Positions 1 through 11,388 of a stretch of DNA of 64,000 nucleotides are shown here, one piece after another. Source of the stretch: Euphorbia lathyris (Eukaryota > Streptophyta > Magnoliopsida > Malpighiales > Euphorbiaceae); assembly GCF_963576675.1 (NCBI RefSeq), contig NC_088911.1:90673256-90737255 (forward strand). Reading direction: 5' to 3'. Every line of letters starts with the position of its first letter. The stretch's first letter is position 1. The position numbers were made by a program, and so were the translations under genes. The notes beneath the pieces are model-generated. The model worked only from the letters and a program-made list of their open reading frames with translations. It was not told the origin of the DNA and searched no databases.

Positions 1-2101
1 TCAGCAAGTCCTTGAGTCCCTTAACTTCGTTGAGAAGCTGAGTGACTTGAGAGAGCTGAGTGGTCTCAATAGATGAAGACCCAGCAGCAGGAGGGGTGGA
101 CTGTTGAAGGTCTCTGATTAACGCTTGCACTGAGTCAATTATCCTCTTACCGGACTCAGTGGCATTCAGATAGCTTTGAGAGCCTTCAGGGACATCAGTG
201 TGACCGGAAGGAAGAGGAGTGAAAGGAGTGACCTGGTCAGTGACTGGAATAGCATTTTCAATCTGCACTTGAGTTTTAGGTATAGTTGATTGATCGGCAG
301 ATAGATGAGTTGGGGAAGTAGTAATACGAATACTGTCTGTGCTGACGGGGGCGGAAATGTTTGGAGTCAACACCATGCTTGGAGTAATAGCATTAACAGT
401 AATCGGCTCAACCTGACTTGTTGAGGTGTCAGAGGCATTTTGGTCGGCATGTTCCTGTTAAGAAGAAACAGAGGCTTGCTTTTCTAAGGACGCTGAAGCA
501 GTAGAGGTTTGTTGGCGTTTGAAAAATTTCAGCTTAACAGTAGAGGGGTCCTTAGTTGGTTTTGAAATAACAAAGTCAGGAAGAGTTGGTGGTGGCACAG
601 GAGGTTCACTGACAGGCTTCTCACTGGCCTTAACCAACTTTCTTCTTCTACGAGGTGGAGTGACAGTTTGACTAGGATCTCCTGAGTGAGAAGGAGAAGA
701 TTCTTGTTGCTCATCATGAGGCTGGTCAGCTTGCACTTGGACTTGATCAACATTGTGTTGGTCAAGTACTTGCTCTTCTCCAGCAGACAACACAGTATTG
801 GCCTACTCAGTCTCATGTTCACTGGCTGTCTCCTCAGAGTCCTCAGCGTCATCCTGACCGCTAGCCTCTTCTTCTTCTTTTTCTGTACTGTCACCATCGA
901 GTTCGTCCTCAACTTGTGAGATGAAATGATCATCCAGTTGTACCTCATGTTCGTCATGCTCAGCTACTGTACCTTGACACTGGGTGAAGTGAGAGTCACC
1001 AGGTACAACAAAGTCAGTAGGTATGGCGTTGAGGGGAGTCAGTGTAGAAGATTTCTGCTTCTTCTGAGGTTGTTCAGTAGTTTCCTCAGTTCCAGGCTCA
1101 CCTTGCTTGCTTCGTTTCTCTGCTGACTTATACCTTTTAGCTGGAGACTCAACATTTTTGGAAGGAGTCTCAGCAGTTTTTCTTTTTCGGGAAGCTGGGG
1201 CCTTAGTCCTTTTCCCTTTCTTTGGCACAGCAGTTCCCTCAGCTTGATGTTCAGCAGCAGCAGCAGCTTTACCTTTCTTCAAAGGCTGTCCGAATTTTAA
1301 TGCTCTCAGCGAAGCCGCTGTGATCTCAGATCCTCGAGTCTTCTCCTCACCTTCAAGATCAACTTTGTGGTCAATTAGGATTCTTGTGATGATCGATCCT
1401 AGCCTCAGCGTACCAGAGCTGCGTAGGAAGCTAGCGACAAGAAAAACTGACATATTGATTGGTTTATACGTCAGCATATGCCAGATGAAGCATTGTTCGA
1501 AGTTCGTTGCTGAGGTAGTACAGTTGATCTTTGGGTAGATGAAATAGGTCAGCAGATAATGAGCCATCTTCTGGTGCTGACCCATAGATGAAGCTGAGAC
1601 TTCTCCTGAGTGACCCTCAAGTTTGCAGAAGTTGACCTCGTACCCAGTACCATCCTGATCTCCAGATCTCCTCAGCCTTGCTCCCTCAGTTTTTAATTTC
1701 AGCAGATTTCCTAAGTAGAGAGGGTTGATGAAGATGGTTTTCTCTTTCACCACAGTACACAGATAGTCAGTGTTGTCATTTGCAACGCGGAGGTTGTGGT
1801 AAAAATCCCTTACCAGGTCAGGGTAGGTGTCATCCCTAATCGAAAACAGCTCCGTCCAGCCATTTTGTGAAATCCACTCGCAGAAGGGTTGTTCGTTTTG
1901 CACGAAGGTTTCAGATACCCATCTTGAGGGCTCAACTTTCCATTCGCGGACGTTTTCGAAAACCTTGGTATAGGTCCTAACTTTTTCAGGCTTTCCCTGA
2001 CCATCTTTTCCTTTGCTGGGTGTTGGAGGATTTTTTGTAGGTTCATCGGAGCTAGGTTTAGAGTGACCAGCGCCGGAGATGTTGAGAGAAATCCTAGTCA
2101 T
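1..2101 (-). pseudogene. Copia 3' ORF after pol, two nonsense codons
   Basis: The ORF opens at ATG 2101 and reads leftward. It stops at TAG (803-805), stays in the same frame to TAA (458-460), and is then open in that frame to the window edge. Over 690 codons are therefore co-linear with two nonsense codons. The first ~250 residues form a folded-looking domain (for example YPDLVRDFYHNL and NPLYLGNLLKL) resembling the putative plant transposon protein domain found in plant retroelement 3' ORFs. The rest is low complexity: KR-rich basic patches, then a Glu/Asp/Ser-rich acidic stretch, then a Pro/Ser/Thr-rich tail. I see no signal peptide or clear membrane span, so a classical envelope function is not supported. 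Function unknown. Confidence 0.75.
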
Positions 2102-2567
2102 TGTTGAAGATTTGAGAGCTTAGAGGGGTTTTTAGAGAGAAAGAATTTCTTTGCCAGAGAGTTCGATAAGCGTAAAGAATAAAAATGGGGAATTATCCAT
2201 TATTTATAGAGGTGAGAAATGGATCTTATCGAATCCATGTGTCAGTTTTGCCTCGGGAATGTGAACCGATAATAATCCTGGCATTTATGACACATTTGGC
2301 GCGTACGTCATCCTAGGTGGCTATACGCGTGCTTTTGCAATTATTCTAACGGATATAACACTCAGCGTTTAGAATACTAATCGTTTGATATTCTGAGTGG
2401 TCAGTATTGCATAATGGGATGATTTCTAAGTTCGAGTTTAAACTAACTTACTCAGTGTGCAAGTTTACTCAGTATTTACTGTTTAATTAATTTCAATGAG
2501 TACACAGCAAAAACAATCATTCAGCATAGTAATTCACTCAGCATGCATATTCATTTAGTTCAGGAAT
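2102..2567. other. Non-coding spacer between Copia pol and 3' ORF
   Basis: No ORF is seen here. The stretch is AT-rich and dense in CTCAG/CTGAG words, like the LTR of the same element. It could hold the leader or promoter for the 3' ORF, but no TATA box or splice pair stands out. Confidence 0.5.
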
Positions 2568-5500
2568 TTACTGCAGAGGATTAAACATACCAATAGCTTC
2601 TCTCAGTATGCTGAACTGCTCACGAGCCAGTGGCTTCGTGAAGATATCTGCAAGCTGTTCGTCCGTTGGGACAAAGGTCAGCTTGATCTCACCTTTGAGT
2701 ACATGGTCTCTAATGAAGTGATGTCTGATGCTGACATGCTTCATTCTGCTGTGTTGAATTGGGTTCTTTGAAAGATCAATTGCACTTTTGTTGTCACATT
2801 TGACTTCAATTGTCTTCGTTTGAATACCATAGTCTTCAAGCTGTTGCTTAATCCATAGGACTTGAGCAACACAATGACCAGCAGCAATGTACTCAGCTTC
2901 AGTGGTAGACAAGGCTACTGATGCCTGCTTTTTGCTGAACCAGGATACAAGACAGCTTCCTAAGAAGTGACATCCTCCAGAGGTGCTTTTACATTCCAGC
3001 TTATCCCGTCCATAGTCAGCGTCAGTGTATCCAATGAGTGTGAAGTCATGAGTATTGGGATACCATAAACCTGCGTTCACTGAGCTTTGCAAATATCTAA
3101 GGATTCTTTTTACAGCAATGTAATGAGATTCCTTAGGGTTAGATTGATATCTAGCACAGTAGCATACTGAAAACTGAATGTCCGGTCTACTGGCTATTAA
3201 GTAAAGTAGAGAGCCTATCATACCTCGATATAATTTGCTGTCTACTGACTTACCATTCTCATCAGCGCAGAGGACAGTGTCAGTGCCCATAGGAGTGGAT
3301 ATTGGCTTGCAATTCTCCAAGTCATATTTCTTTAATATCTCCTTGGCATATTTGGCTTGACTAATGAAGATGCCATTCTTTCCTTGTTTAATTTGAAGAC
3401 CGATGAAGAAGTTGAGTTCTCCCATCATGAACATTTCAAACTCAGTCTGCATTTGTTTGCTAAACTCCTTGCACATTGATTCGTTAGTTGCACCAAATAT
3501 TATATCATCAACATAAATTTGGGCCAGCAGGGTATCTTTACCCTTTTTCTTAATGAATAAGGTTGTATCAGCTTTGCCTCTGACGTAATTTCTAGTCAGC
3601 AGGAAACTGGTCAGCCTCTCATACCAAGCACGTGGTGCTTGCTTGAGGCCGTACAGAGCCTTTTTGAGTTTGTAAACATGGTTTGGGAATTTAGGGTCCT
3701 CAAAGCCAGGAGGTTGATTAACATAAACCTCCTCGTTTATAACTCCATTAAGAAATGCACTTTTGACATCCATTTGGAATAATTTAAAGTTCATGTAAGA
3801 TGCATATGCACATAGAATTCTAATTGCCTCTAGCCTTGCCACTGGGGCAAAGGTCTCACCGTAGTCAATACCTTCTCGCTGACTGTAGCCCTGAGCTACA
3901 AGCCTTGCTTTGTTCCTGACTACATTTCCTTGTTCATCCATCTTGTTCCTGAAGACCCATCTTGTTCCAATGGTCTTTTGACTCTTTGGATGAGGCACTA
4001 GCTCCCATACATCATTTCTTCTGAATTGATCGAGCTCCTCTTGCATTGCGTTCATCCAGAATTCATCGTACTCAGCTTCAGCGAAATTCTTTGGTTCTTG
4101 AACTGAGACGAAAGCAACATTGCTGAGGTACTTCCTGAGTTGATTTCTCGTCATCAGGGTATTCCCAGCAGAATCAAGGATCGCACTCTCTGAGTGCCCT
4201 CTTGGGATCCTTATCTCTTTAGGTAGATTCATGTCTTGTGTTGTCTGTGTTTTAACAATCTCTGCAGAAGTAGATGGGTCAGTAAAAGTAATCTTAGGTT
4301 CACTCTTACTCTTGGTCAGCCTTTTAGTGAATGACTCAGTAGCTGGTTCTTGGTCAGCGGTGGTTACTGAGTGTGGATCATCTTCGGTCAGCGGCTGGTA
4401 TCTACCTGCAGGGTTAGTTTCGTCGAACTCTACATGTACCGACTCTTCTAAAACTTGAGTTCGCTTATTAAAAACTCTGTATGCTTTGCTGTTTGTTGAG
4501 TAGCCCAAAAAGATAGCCTCATCAGCTTTTGAGTCAAACTTTGCTAAGCTATCTTTGGTATTTAAAATAAAACATTTACAGCCAAAGGCACGAAAGTATC
4601 CAATATTGGGCTTTCGTCCTTTCCAAAGTTCATAGGGGGTTTTCTTGAGTATAGGTCTAACTAGAGCCCTATTAAGAATATAGCACGCTGTGTTAACAGC
4701 CTCTCCCCAAAAATACTTTGGAAGCCTATGCTCATCCAGCATTGTCCTGGCTATTTCAACCAGAGTTCTGTTCTTCCTTTCAACAACCCCATTTTGTTGA
4801 GGTGTTCTAGAAGCAGAAAAATTGTGGTCAATGCCGCTGGCTTCACAGAATTCAACAAACTTTTGGTTTTTGAATTCTCCACCATTATCGCTACGGATGT
4901 GAGCTAATTTTAGGTCTTTATCATTTTCAATTTTTCTAACCAAATTTGAAAATGTCTCAAAGGTCTCATCCTTGCTGGTCAGCAAGATGACCCACGTGTA
5001 CCGAGAGAATTCATTTACAATGACCAAAGAAAATCTTCTTCCATCCAGACTCAGCGGCTGGACTGGACCGAAGAGATCCAAGTGTAGTAACTCTAACGGA
5101 CGCTTAGTTGAGACAATATTTTTACTGTGAAAAGATTGTTTGGTTTGTTTTCCAGCTTGGCAAGCGTGGCATAATTGATCTTTTTCAAATTTAAGTTCAA
5201 GCAGTCCCTCAACCAATTGCTTTCTTGCTAGTTTGGCCAGGAGGTCCATGCTTACATGACCAAGTCTCCTCTGCCATAGCCAGGAATTCTCTTCCTTTGA
5301 TACTAAGCACACAGTTTTTGAAAACTTTTTCTCTAAGTCTAGCATAAAGACATTATCTATGCGAGGGGCAGTTAAGATTAACTCATTTGTTTTACCCTCG
5401 TATATTTTACATCCAGTAGCATCAAATATAACTTTTCTCCCATTGTCACATAGCTGAGCTACGCTGAGTAAGTTATATTTGAGTCCGCTGACTAGGGAGA

Positions 5501-6854
5501 CAGATTCAATAGTAGGATTACCTCCGATGGTTCCTGACCCTACTATCTTACCCTTCTTGTTGTCTCCAAAACTTACGCTCCCTCCTCGTTTACGCTCAAA
5601 CGTGATGAACTGAGTTTCATCACCCGTCATATGCCTTGAGCATGCGCTGTCAACATACCACATCTTTGACTTCTCAACACATCTCAGGCTTACCTCATTT
5701 GATTGCTCTTCGTCATCTGATGCAACGGATAGGTCAGCATGCTCAGAGACGCACGGCTCAGCAAGTTCGTCAGCCATGAAGCATATCTTCGCTGACTCGG
5801 TGGCCTCAGTTTCTGTAGATGAAGACTCATCACTGTCGCTCCATGTAGCCACCATTGCCTTTTTGCCATTCTTCTTGTCTTTCCTCAGTGTGGGGCATCT
5901 TGACTTAATATGGCCGATTTGATGGCACTCAAAGCATGTAATGGGCTTTGAGCTGTCCTTTTTGTATTTGCTGTCGCTTGAGTCAGCTTTATACTTATCA
6001 AACTTTCTATAAGGCTTCTTAGAATATTTGTCATTTTTCCTGAATAGCCTTTTCATCTTCCTTGTGAACATAGCCATCTCCTCATCATCAGTTGAGCTCC
6101 CATCAGTGGAGTCAGCTTTCATGATAAGGGATTTCTGCTTCTTGTCTTCAAATTTTTCCTTCACCTCGAAGTTCTTCATAGATATCTCATGGGTCAGCAA
6201 TGAGCCGATGAGTTCGTCATATTTGTAGGTGGTTAAATCCTGAGCTTCCTCAACAGCTGTCTTCTTTGCTTGCCAGTCTTTAGGAAGACTCATGAGTATC
6301 TTTTTGACTTGTTCTTCCTCAGTGAAGATTTTCCCAAGTCTCTTAAGCTCATTAATGATGTTGGTAAACCTTGCATTCATGTCTGAGATGCCCTCATCAT
6401 TGTTCATCTCGAACAGCTCGTACAGTCTCATCTGCTGATTCACCTTGGACTCATTTACTTTATTTGTTCCCTCGTAGGTGACTTCCAGCTTTTTCCAGAT
6501 CTCTTGTGCCGACTCACAACCTGAGATTTTATTATATTCTGCAGCATCGAGCACACAGTGAAGCATATTGATAGCCGAAGCGTGATTTTGAAGCTTCTTA
6601 AGATCATCCTCTGTCCATTTGGCCTCAGCTTTTACAACTGTTTGGCCAGCCACAGCTTCGACAGGTACAAATGGGCCTTGGACTATAGATAGCCAGGCAC
6701 TCATGTTTATAGCTTGAATGAAATTTTTCATCCTATTCTTCCAGAAGGTATAGTTTGACCCGAAGAATAGGGGAGGCCTAGTAATGACCAACCCCTCAGG
6801 CAATATCTGAGTTGTTTGGTTTCCAGGGAGAAACCGAGTGCTGTTTTCGCCCAT
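2568..6854 (-). CDS. Copia gag-pol polyprotein, intact ORF
   Basis: This 1428-residue ORF is uninterrupted. In order it shows: Gag with a DUF4219/UBN2-like N-terminus (about 25-240); a CCHC zinc knuckle [14 protein letters not shown] (307-320); an aspartic protease active site VDSA (D402); a gag-pre-integrase zinc region (525-570); an integrase core with D593, D656 and E692 (35-residue D-E spacing); reverse transcriptase with IYVDDIIFG (D1116, D1117); and RNase H starting at YTDADY (D1278). It would make the capsid and copy and insert the element. Oddity: the first histidine of the integrase HHCC site (usual WHRRLGH) is Gln528 here. Length is normal for a one-ORF plant Copia. The ATG at 6852-6854 lies about 50 bp inside the primer site. 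Confidence 0.93.
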   Translation of the reverse strand: MGENSTRFLPGNQTTQILPEGLVITRPPLFFGSNYTFWKNRMKNFIQAINMSAWLSIVQGPFVPVEAVAGQTVVKAEAKWTEDDLKKLQNHASAINMLHCVLDAAEYNKISGCESAQEIWKKLEVTYEGTNKVNESKVNQQMRLYELFEMNNDEGISDMNARFTNIINELKRLGKIFTEEEQVKKILMSLPKDWQAKKTAVEEAQDLTTYKYDELIGSLLTHEISMKNFEVKEKFEDKKQKSLIMKADSTDGSSTDDEEMAMFTRKMKRLFRKNDKYSKKPYRKFDKYKADSSDSKYKKDSSKPITCFECHQIGHIKSRCPTLRKDKKNGKKAMVATWSDSDESSSTETEATESAKICFMADELAEPCVSEHADLSVASDDEEQSNEVSLRCVEKSKMWYVDSACSRHMTGDETQFITFERKRGGSVSFGDNKKGKIVGSGTIGGNPTIESVSLVSGLKYNLLSVAQLCDNGRKVIFDATGCKIYEGKTNELILTAPRIDNVFMLDLEKKFSKTVCLVSKEENSWLWQRRLGHVSMDLLAKLARKQLVEGLLELKFEKDQLCHACQAGKQTKQSFHSKNIVSTKRPLELLHLDLFGPVQPLSLDGRRFSLVIVNEFSRYTWVILLTSKDETFETFSNLVRKIENDKDLKLAHIRSDNGGEFKNQKFVEFCEASGIDHNFSASRTPQQNGVVERKNRTLVEIARTMLDEHRLPKYFWGEAVNTACYILNRALVRPILKKTPYELWKGRKPNIGYFRAFGCKCFILNTKDSLAKFDSKADEAIFLGYSTNSKAYRVFNKRTQVLEESVHVEFDETNPAGRYQPLTEDDPHSVTTADQEPATESFTKRLTKSKSEPKITFTDPSTSAEIVKTQTTQDMNLPKEIRIPRGHSESAILDSAGNTLMTRNQLRKYLSNVAFVSVQEPKNFAEAEYDEFWMNAMQEELDQFRRNDVWELVPHPKSQKTIGTRWVFRNKMDEQGNVVRNKARLVAQGYSQREGIDYGETFAPVARLEAIRILCAYASYMNFKLFQMDVKSAFLNGVINEEVYVNQPPGFEDPKFPNHVYKLKKALYGLKQAPRAWYERLTSFLLTRNYVRGKADTTLFIKKKGKDTLLAQIYVDDIIFGATNESMCKEFSKQMQTEFEMFMMGELNFFIGLQIKQGKNGIFISQAKYAKEILKKYDLENCKPISTPMGTDTVLCADENGKSVDSKLYRGMIGSLLYLIASRPDIQFSVCYCARYQSNPKESHYIAVKRILRYLQSSVNAGLWYPNTHDFTLIGYTDADYGRDKLECKSTSGGCHFLGSCLVSWFSKKQASVALSTTEAEYIAAGHCVAQVLWIKQQLEDYGIQTKTIEVKCDNKSAIDLSKNPIQHSRMKHVSIRHHFIRDHVLKGEIKLTFVPTDEQLADIFTKPLAREQFSILREAIGMFNPLQ

Positions 6855-6902
6855 GGTAGGGATCAGCTCAAGGTTGTTAGACCTTTTACAGTGAGCTTTT
6901 AG

Positions 6903-6914
6903 GCTCTGATACCA
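6903..6914 (-). promoter_or_regulatory. Primer-binding site, initiator tRNA-Met
   Basis: On the minus strand this reads TGGTATCAGAGC, the standard complement of the 3' end of initiator tRNA-Met. It sits 2 bp inside the LTR border, as expected for minus-strand DNA priming. Confidence 0.9.
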
Positions 6915-6916
6915 CT

Positions 6917-8133
6917 TGTTGGTCCCTTATAAGGTTGTAAGTATAGTTCCAAGGGGGGGTTAGGAACTATTTAAACTTTTTCGCAATTAGGGCAGACTTC
7001 TTTTTCTAAGGAAAAAAAAGGTTTTAACAGCGGCGCTGAGTAAACAGCAAGATACTGGCTTAGTCAACTGGTGACTAGGTCAGTTTCTTAGCTTGAGTCA
7101 GGAGATATCACTTAAAGTCTATTCCTGAGCTCAGATGTTCAACACGCACAACTCAGCTTGACCTCTTTACTTGGTCAGTTTTTGGTTATTTCAAGCAAGC
7201 AATATATATAAGGAGTTAAAGGTAAGAAATACTTTACTCAGTAGATTTATCCAGGTTCGGCTTCTTCTAAGCCTACGTCCTGTCCCCGGAACACGTTCCG
7301 AGATTTCGAATCCTCTACTGAGCTCTTTAAAGGTAGAGCCTCAAACCTTTTACAATCTTAGCAACTGAGTATGACAAGAGTACCTTCCTCTATACCTCTA
7401 CTCAATCCTAATCTCTTGCTGAGTACTATAACCGAGTACTCAGCCTCTCCTTTCTATCTCTAGAAATGATAAGTGTTTTGTCCTACACAATGACTTGCTA
7501 AGACACTTTAGACGATTGAAATAATCACTCTAGACTTTTACACAAATGTATGAATTGTAGTGTAAGATTTGCTTTGCTTCTTGCTTGCAGAACTTGTGTA
7601 GAAATTTGGTCAGCGTAATGGCTTGATCAAGTTCTGTGTTGAATGAAGCTTCTGATTGCACTATTTATAGAGACGTCTGGGCATCGGTCATTTCGAATTT
7701 TGAAATAACCGTTGGAGGGAAACGGCTTCCTGTCGTTGTCATCCTGACTTGCTCAGAGCTCTCGGCCAATCAGATTTGTGTATCTTCTATCCTCGGTCAG
7801 CTCAGCAGACTGTCTCTCCTTTTATGGTAAAGTCAACTAGACAGCATACTGTGTCGTCTGAACTTTACCCAAAGTAGAAATACTTTGTCTGGAAGTTTTC
7901 ATTAGCCAGCTGATGTCTTGTACGCTTTGTCGAGACTACTCAACAGCTTCATCTTGAAGTTGTTCCCGAAGGTCTTCTAGATCCTTCTCTTGCTGAGTTG
8001 CGTTTTGTCTAAAGCGACAACGTTTTAACAAACGCGGGCCGAGTTGTACTGAGTTGTTTGACTTGGGCCTTGACTTCCGTATTGGGCTTGGGCCTTTTAA
8101 TTCTTGTGTCTTATAAACAATTTTAACTCAACA
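6917..8133 (-). repeat. 5' LTR of the minus-strand Copia element
   Basis: The LTR is bounded by TGTTGG at 6917 and CTCAACA ending at 8133, giving the usual TG...CA ends. A TATA-like box on the minus strand lies near 7660-7668 (TATAAATAG). The sequence is related to LTR-like segments at 25099-26499 and 54832-55790. All three share the block around 7231-7370 and are rich in CTGAG and GTCAGC words. Confidence 0.85.
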
Positions 8134-8179
8134 TTGAACAAACACATTAGTAGAATAAATCAAAGCATTTAAACTTAGT

Positions 8180-10090
8180 GTGTTTAGAATATGTATTTCA
8201 ATTATATTTAAACAATTTTGTCAAATCAAAATTATGTGGAAAGGTGTTTCAACAAAACTTGCTAGTAGGGCTTATGAATGTGTGTTTATTGGGTATGCTG
8301 TGAATAGCAAAGCATATAGGTTCTATGATTTGAATGCAAAAGTCATCTTGGAGTCAAATGATGCTGACTTTTATGAAGATAGATTTCCTTTTAAATTGAG
8401 AAATAGTGGGGGTGCATCATCTAGTAGCATACCTGCTGTTAGACCTATAGTGCAAAAAGAGATTGAGGAATCTGAACCTAGGAGAAGTAAGAGACCTAGA
8501 GTATCTAAAGACTTTGGTTCTGACTTTTATGCTTTCCCAGTAGAAGAGGATCCACTTACTATACAAGAAGCCTTAACCTCATTAGATGCTGATTTATGGC
8601 AAGAAGCCATTAATGATGAAATGGACTCACTTAAGTCAAACCAAGCTTGGAACTTAGTAGACTTACCACCAGGTTGTAAACCAATAGGTTGTAAATGGAT
8701 CCTTAAGAAGAAACTGAAACCTGATGGTTCAGTAGATAAGTTTAAGGCTCGCCTTGTAGCTAAAGGCTTTAGACAAAGAGAAAATGTTGATTTCTTTGAT
8801 ACTTATTCACCTGTCACTAGGATTACGTCTATACGTGTTTTGATTGCTATTGCTTCTGTGCACAATCTAGTGGTGCACCAAATGGATGTGAAAACTGCGT
8901 TTTTGAATGGTGAACTAGAAGAAGAGGTTTATATGGATCAACATGAGGGCTTTGTAGTCTTTGGTCAAGCCCATAAGGTATGTAAATTAGATAAGTCTTT
9001 ATATGGGCTAAAACAAGCACCTAAGCAATGGCATGCGAAATTTGATAACTTGATTATTTCAAATGGCTTTAAGGTGAATGAAAGTGATAAGTGTATCTAC
9101 TACAAATATGAAAATGGTCTCTGCACCATTATATGCTTATATGTTGATGACTTGCTTATTTTTGGATCTAATATTCATGTTGTGAATGTCGTTAAGTCAA
9201 TGCTGTCTGAACACTTTGATATGAAAGATCTAGGAGAAGCGAACATCATCCTTGGCATAAAGATAACTAGGTCTGAAACTGGAATTTCCTTAGATCAATC
9301 TCACTACATTGAGAAGATCCTAAAGAAATATAACTACTTTGATTGTAAACCTGCATGTACACCTTACGATCCGAGTATAAAACTATTTAAGAACACTGGA
9401 GACAGTGTAAGACAATCAGAGTATGCTAGCATAATTGGCAGTCTTCGTTATGCCACTGATTGTAATAGACCCGACATCGCGTATGTCGTAGGATTGCTAT
9501 GCAGATTTACTAGTAGACCTAGTGTGGAGCATTGGAATGCTATAAAAAGGGTCATGAGATACCTTAAAAGAACCATGAAACTTGGATTACATTATCAAAG
9601 GTTTCCAGCAGTCCTTGAAGGATATAGTGATGCTGACTAGAATACCTTATCAGATGATTCCAAGGCTACTAGTGGCTATATTTTCAATATAGCTGGTGGT
9701 GCTGTTTCATGGAAGTCTAAGAAACAGACTATCCTAGCTCAATCAACCATGGAATCAGAACTGATTGCACTAGCTTTGGCTAGTGAAGAAGCAAGTTGGT
9801 TGAGAAGTCTGTTAGCTGAAATTCCCCTATGGGAAAAACTGATTCCAGCTGTATTGATCCAATGCGATAGTACCGCGGCTATTGCTAAGATTCAGAATCG
9901 TTATTACAACGATAAAAAACGACAGATACGTCGTAAGCACAGCACTGTGAGAGAGCTACTCACTAAAGGAGCTGTTAAAGTGGATCACATACGCTCAGAA
10001 GAGAATTTAGCCGATCCTTTGACGAAAGGATTAGCTAGAGAGAAAGTCCATAATACGGCAAAGAGTATGGGACTTATGCCCCTACAGTGA
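8180..10090 (+). pseudogene. 5'-truncated Copia pol with one nonsense codon
   Basis: The recognisable part starts in the integrase C-terminal region ([20 protein letters not shown]). It goes on through reverse transcriptase ([27 protein letters not shown]) into RNase H. A TAG at 9638-9640 falls right after the YSDAD motif where these proteins usually have Trp, and the same frame then runs on to the true end at 10090. Gag, protease and most of integrase are missing. The 5' break lies near 8230; the ~90 bp before it do not look like pol. It is a different Copia lineage from the element to its left. Confidence 0.88.
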
Positions 10091-10590
10091 TGAGTTACAC
10101 ACAATGGTAACCCAACCTATAGACTGGAGATCCTAAGAAATAGGTTCAATGGGTAATAACAAGTTGTGTTGTAATATGTGTCAGATCATGCAATTTGAAG
10201 CATGAATATCCTGAAGCGATTTGAGGTTGAGATAATAGAAACTCTTAATGAAGTCTATACTCCATTTGGAATGAAGTACAAAGCTACAGGAGTACTTTTG
10301 ATAGACTCACCTATATGAATGTGGAAGTGAGGCCGCTTCCTATTAGTTTAGGGCAAAACTCTAGAGCATTCATTAAACCGGGATAGACATGCATGGCCAT
10401 AAACGCACGGGCTACTAGAACTACACTCTGAAAAGGTTATGGCATTATATAGATCAGAGATAGAGTTCAAGACTACGAGTCACTCTAGTAAAATCTGAAC
10501 TATACTCACTACGCAAAGGTTCAAATCGAAAGATACCTCTGTTTATGTCTGACCTTATGCAAATGCTCAGTAAAACGTTTTCAAAAATTC

Positions 10591-10600
10591 TAGTGGGGGA
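10591..10600 (+). other. Polypurine tract of Copia remnant
   Basis: A TAGTGGGGGA run lies immediately before the LTR start. It fits the plus-strand primer of the element whose pol ends at 10090. Confidence 0.75.
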
Positions 10601-10601
10601 T

Positions 10602-11388
10602 TGTTGGGCTTGGCCCAATTATAATTTATGAAATAAGCCCATGTCTTTAAGTTTTTCAAGTGAAAAGAATCTCACATTGCTTTCAAAGCACTTGGTGGAG
10701 ATATTTATAAAGGAGGTCCTCACATGCTTGGGGTGTGCCCCAAGGGGTACCCACTTTTGTGAAAGGGTGAGGACCTACCCCTTGGTTGACCACCACACGC
10801 GCGCGCCGCCGCCGCCGCCGTCCGACCGACCGAACCGAACTGGGCCGGGCCGGGTTGGGTTGGGTTTGTGTGGTGTAAATACTATAATTTTTTATTGAAA
10901 AAAATTAATAATATTTTTATTATTATTTTATTCGATTTAATTTTTTATTTAATTAATTACTACTCTGAATTAGTCTTTCTGAACGTTATTCTCTTAACGT
11001 CTATTTTCTGGACGTGGCTTTCTCAAAACTCAGTCTCACCACCTTCCCCTGTTTTCTCTCCCACTTTCTCTCCTGTAAATCAGAGCTTCAACAGCTCTAT
11101 TTTTCTGTATAAATAGGTGGTGTGAGACTGCCATTGAACACACAATCAATTTTCATTCTGTATTTCAAAACTGAGCAAATAGAGAGTGTAGACAGAAACG
11201 ATTTTTATACGATGCAATACAAAATCGTATTTACAGAGGGCTGTTTTATCCTGGAGGCGACCGGAGTACATACTGTTTGCTAATTTCCGGCAGTTCCGCG
11301 AACGTCTTAAAGAAAGCGACATTGTCCGCGACTCTGTCCATTTATTTTTGTTCGGTCTGTTCCTGTTTTCTGAGTTCGAGTTTCAACA
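10602..11388 (+). repeat. 3' LTR of plus-strand Copia remnant
   Basis: The LTR begins TGTTGGGC next to the polypurine tract and ends TTTCAACA at 11388, about 787 bp. It contains a TATA box (TATAAATA, 11108-11115) and a very GC-rich patch with CGCGCG and CCG repeats at about 10797-10866. The sequence right after its end matches the 3' UTR of plant LINEs, so the element appears to have landed in one. Confidence 0.75.

Larger units (their letters stand above)
1..8133 (-). mobile_element. Copia LTR retrotransposon, 3' end off window
   Basis: Seen: reading the minus strand from the right, there is a 1.2 kb LTR (6917-8133), a tRNA-Met primer-binding site, one long gag-pol ORF, a ~470-bp spacer and a further ORF that runs past position 1. 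The 3' LTR should lie to the left of the window. The order gag-PR-INT-RT-RNaseH makes it Copia. An extra ORF after pol is known from Sirevirus-type Copia elements, so that lineage or a near relative is likely. Gag-pol has no stop or frameshift, so the copy is probably young. The right-hand 5-bp target repeat would be TTGAA (8134-8138); its partner is off window. Confidence 0.9.

Noticed and set aside
803..2101. True retroviral-type envelope gene
   Set aside because: No signal peptide, transmembrane anchor or cleavage-site pattern is visible; position after pol alone is not enough.
8134..8230. Upstream coding continuation of the Copia remnant
   Set aside because: Translation does not match integrase; treated as flanking or decayed DNA.
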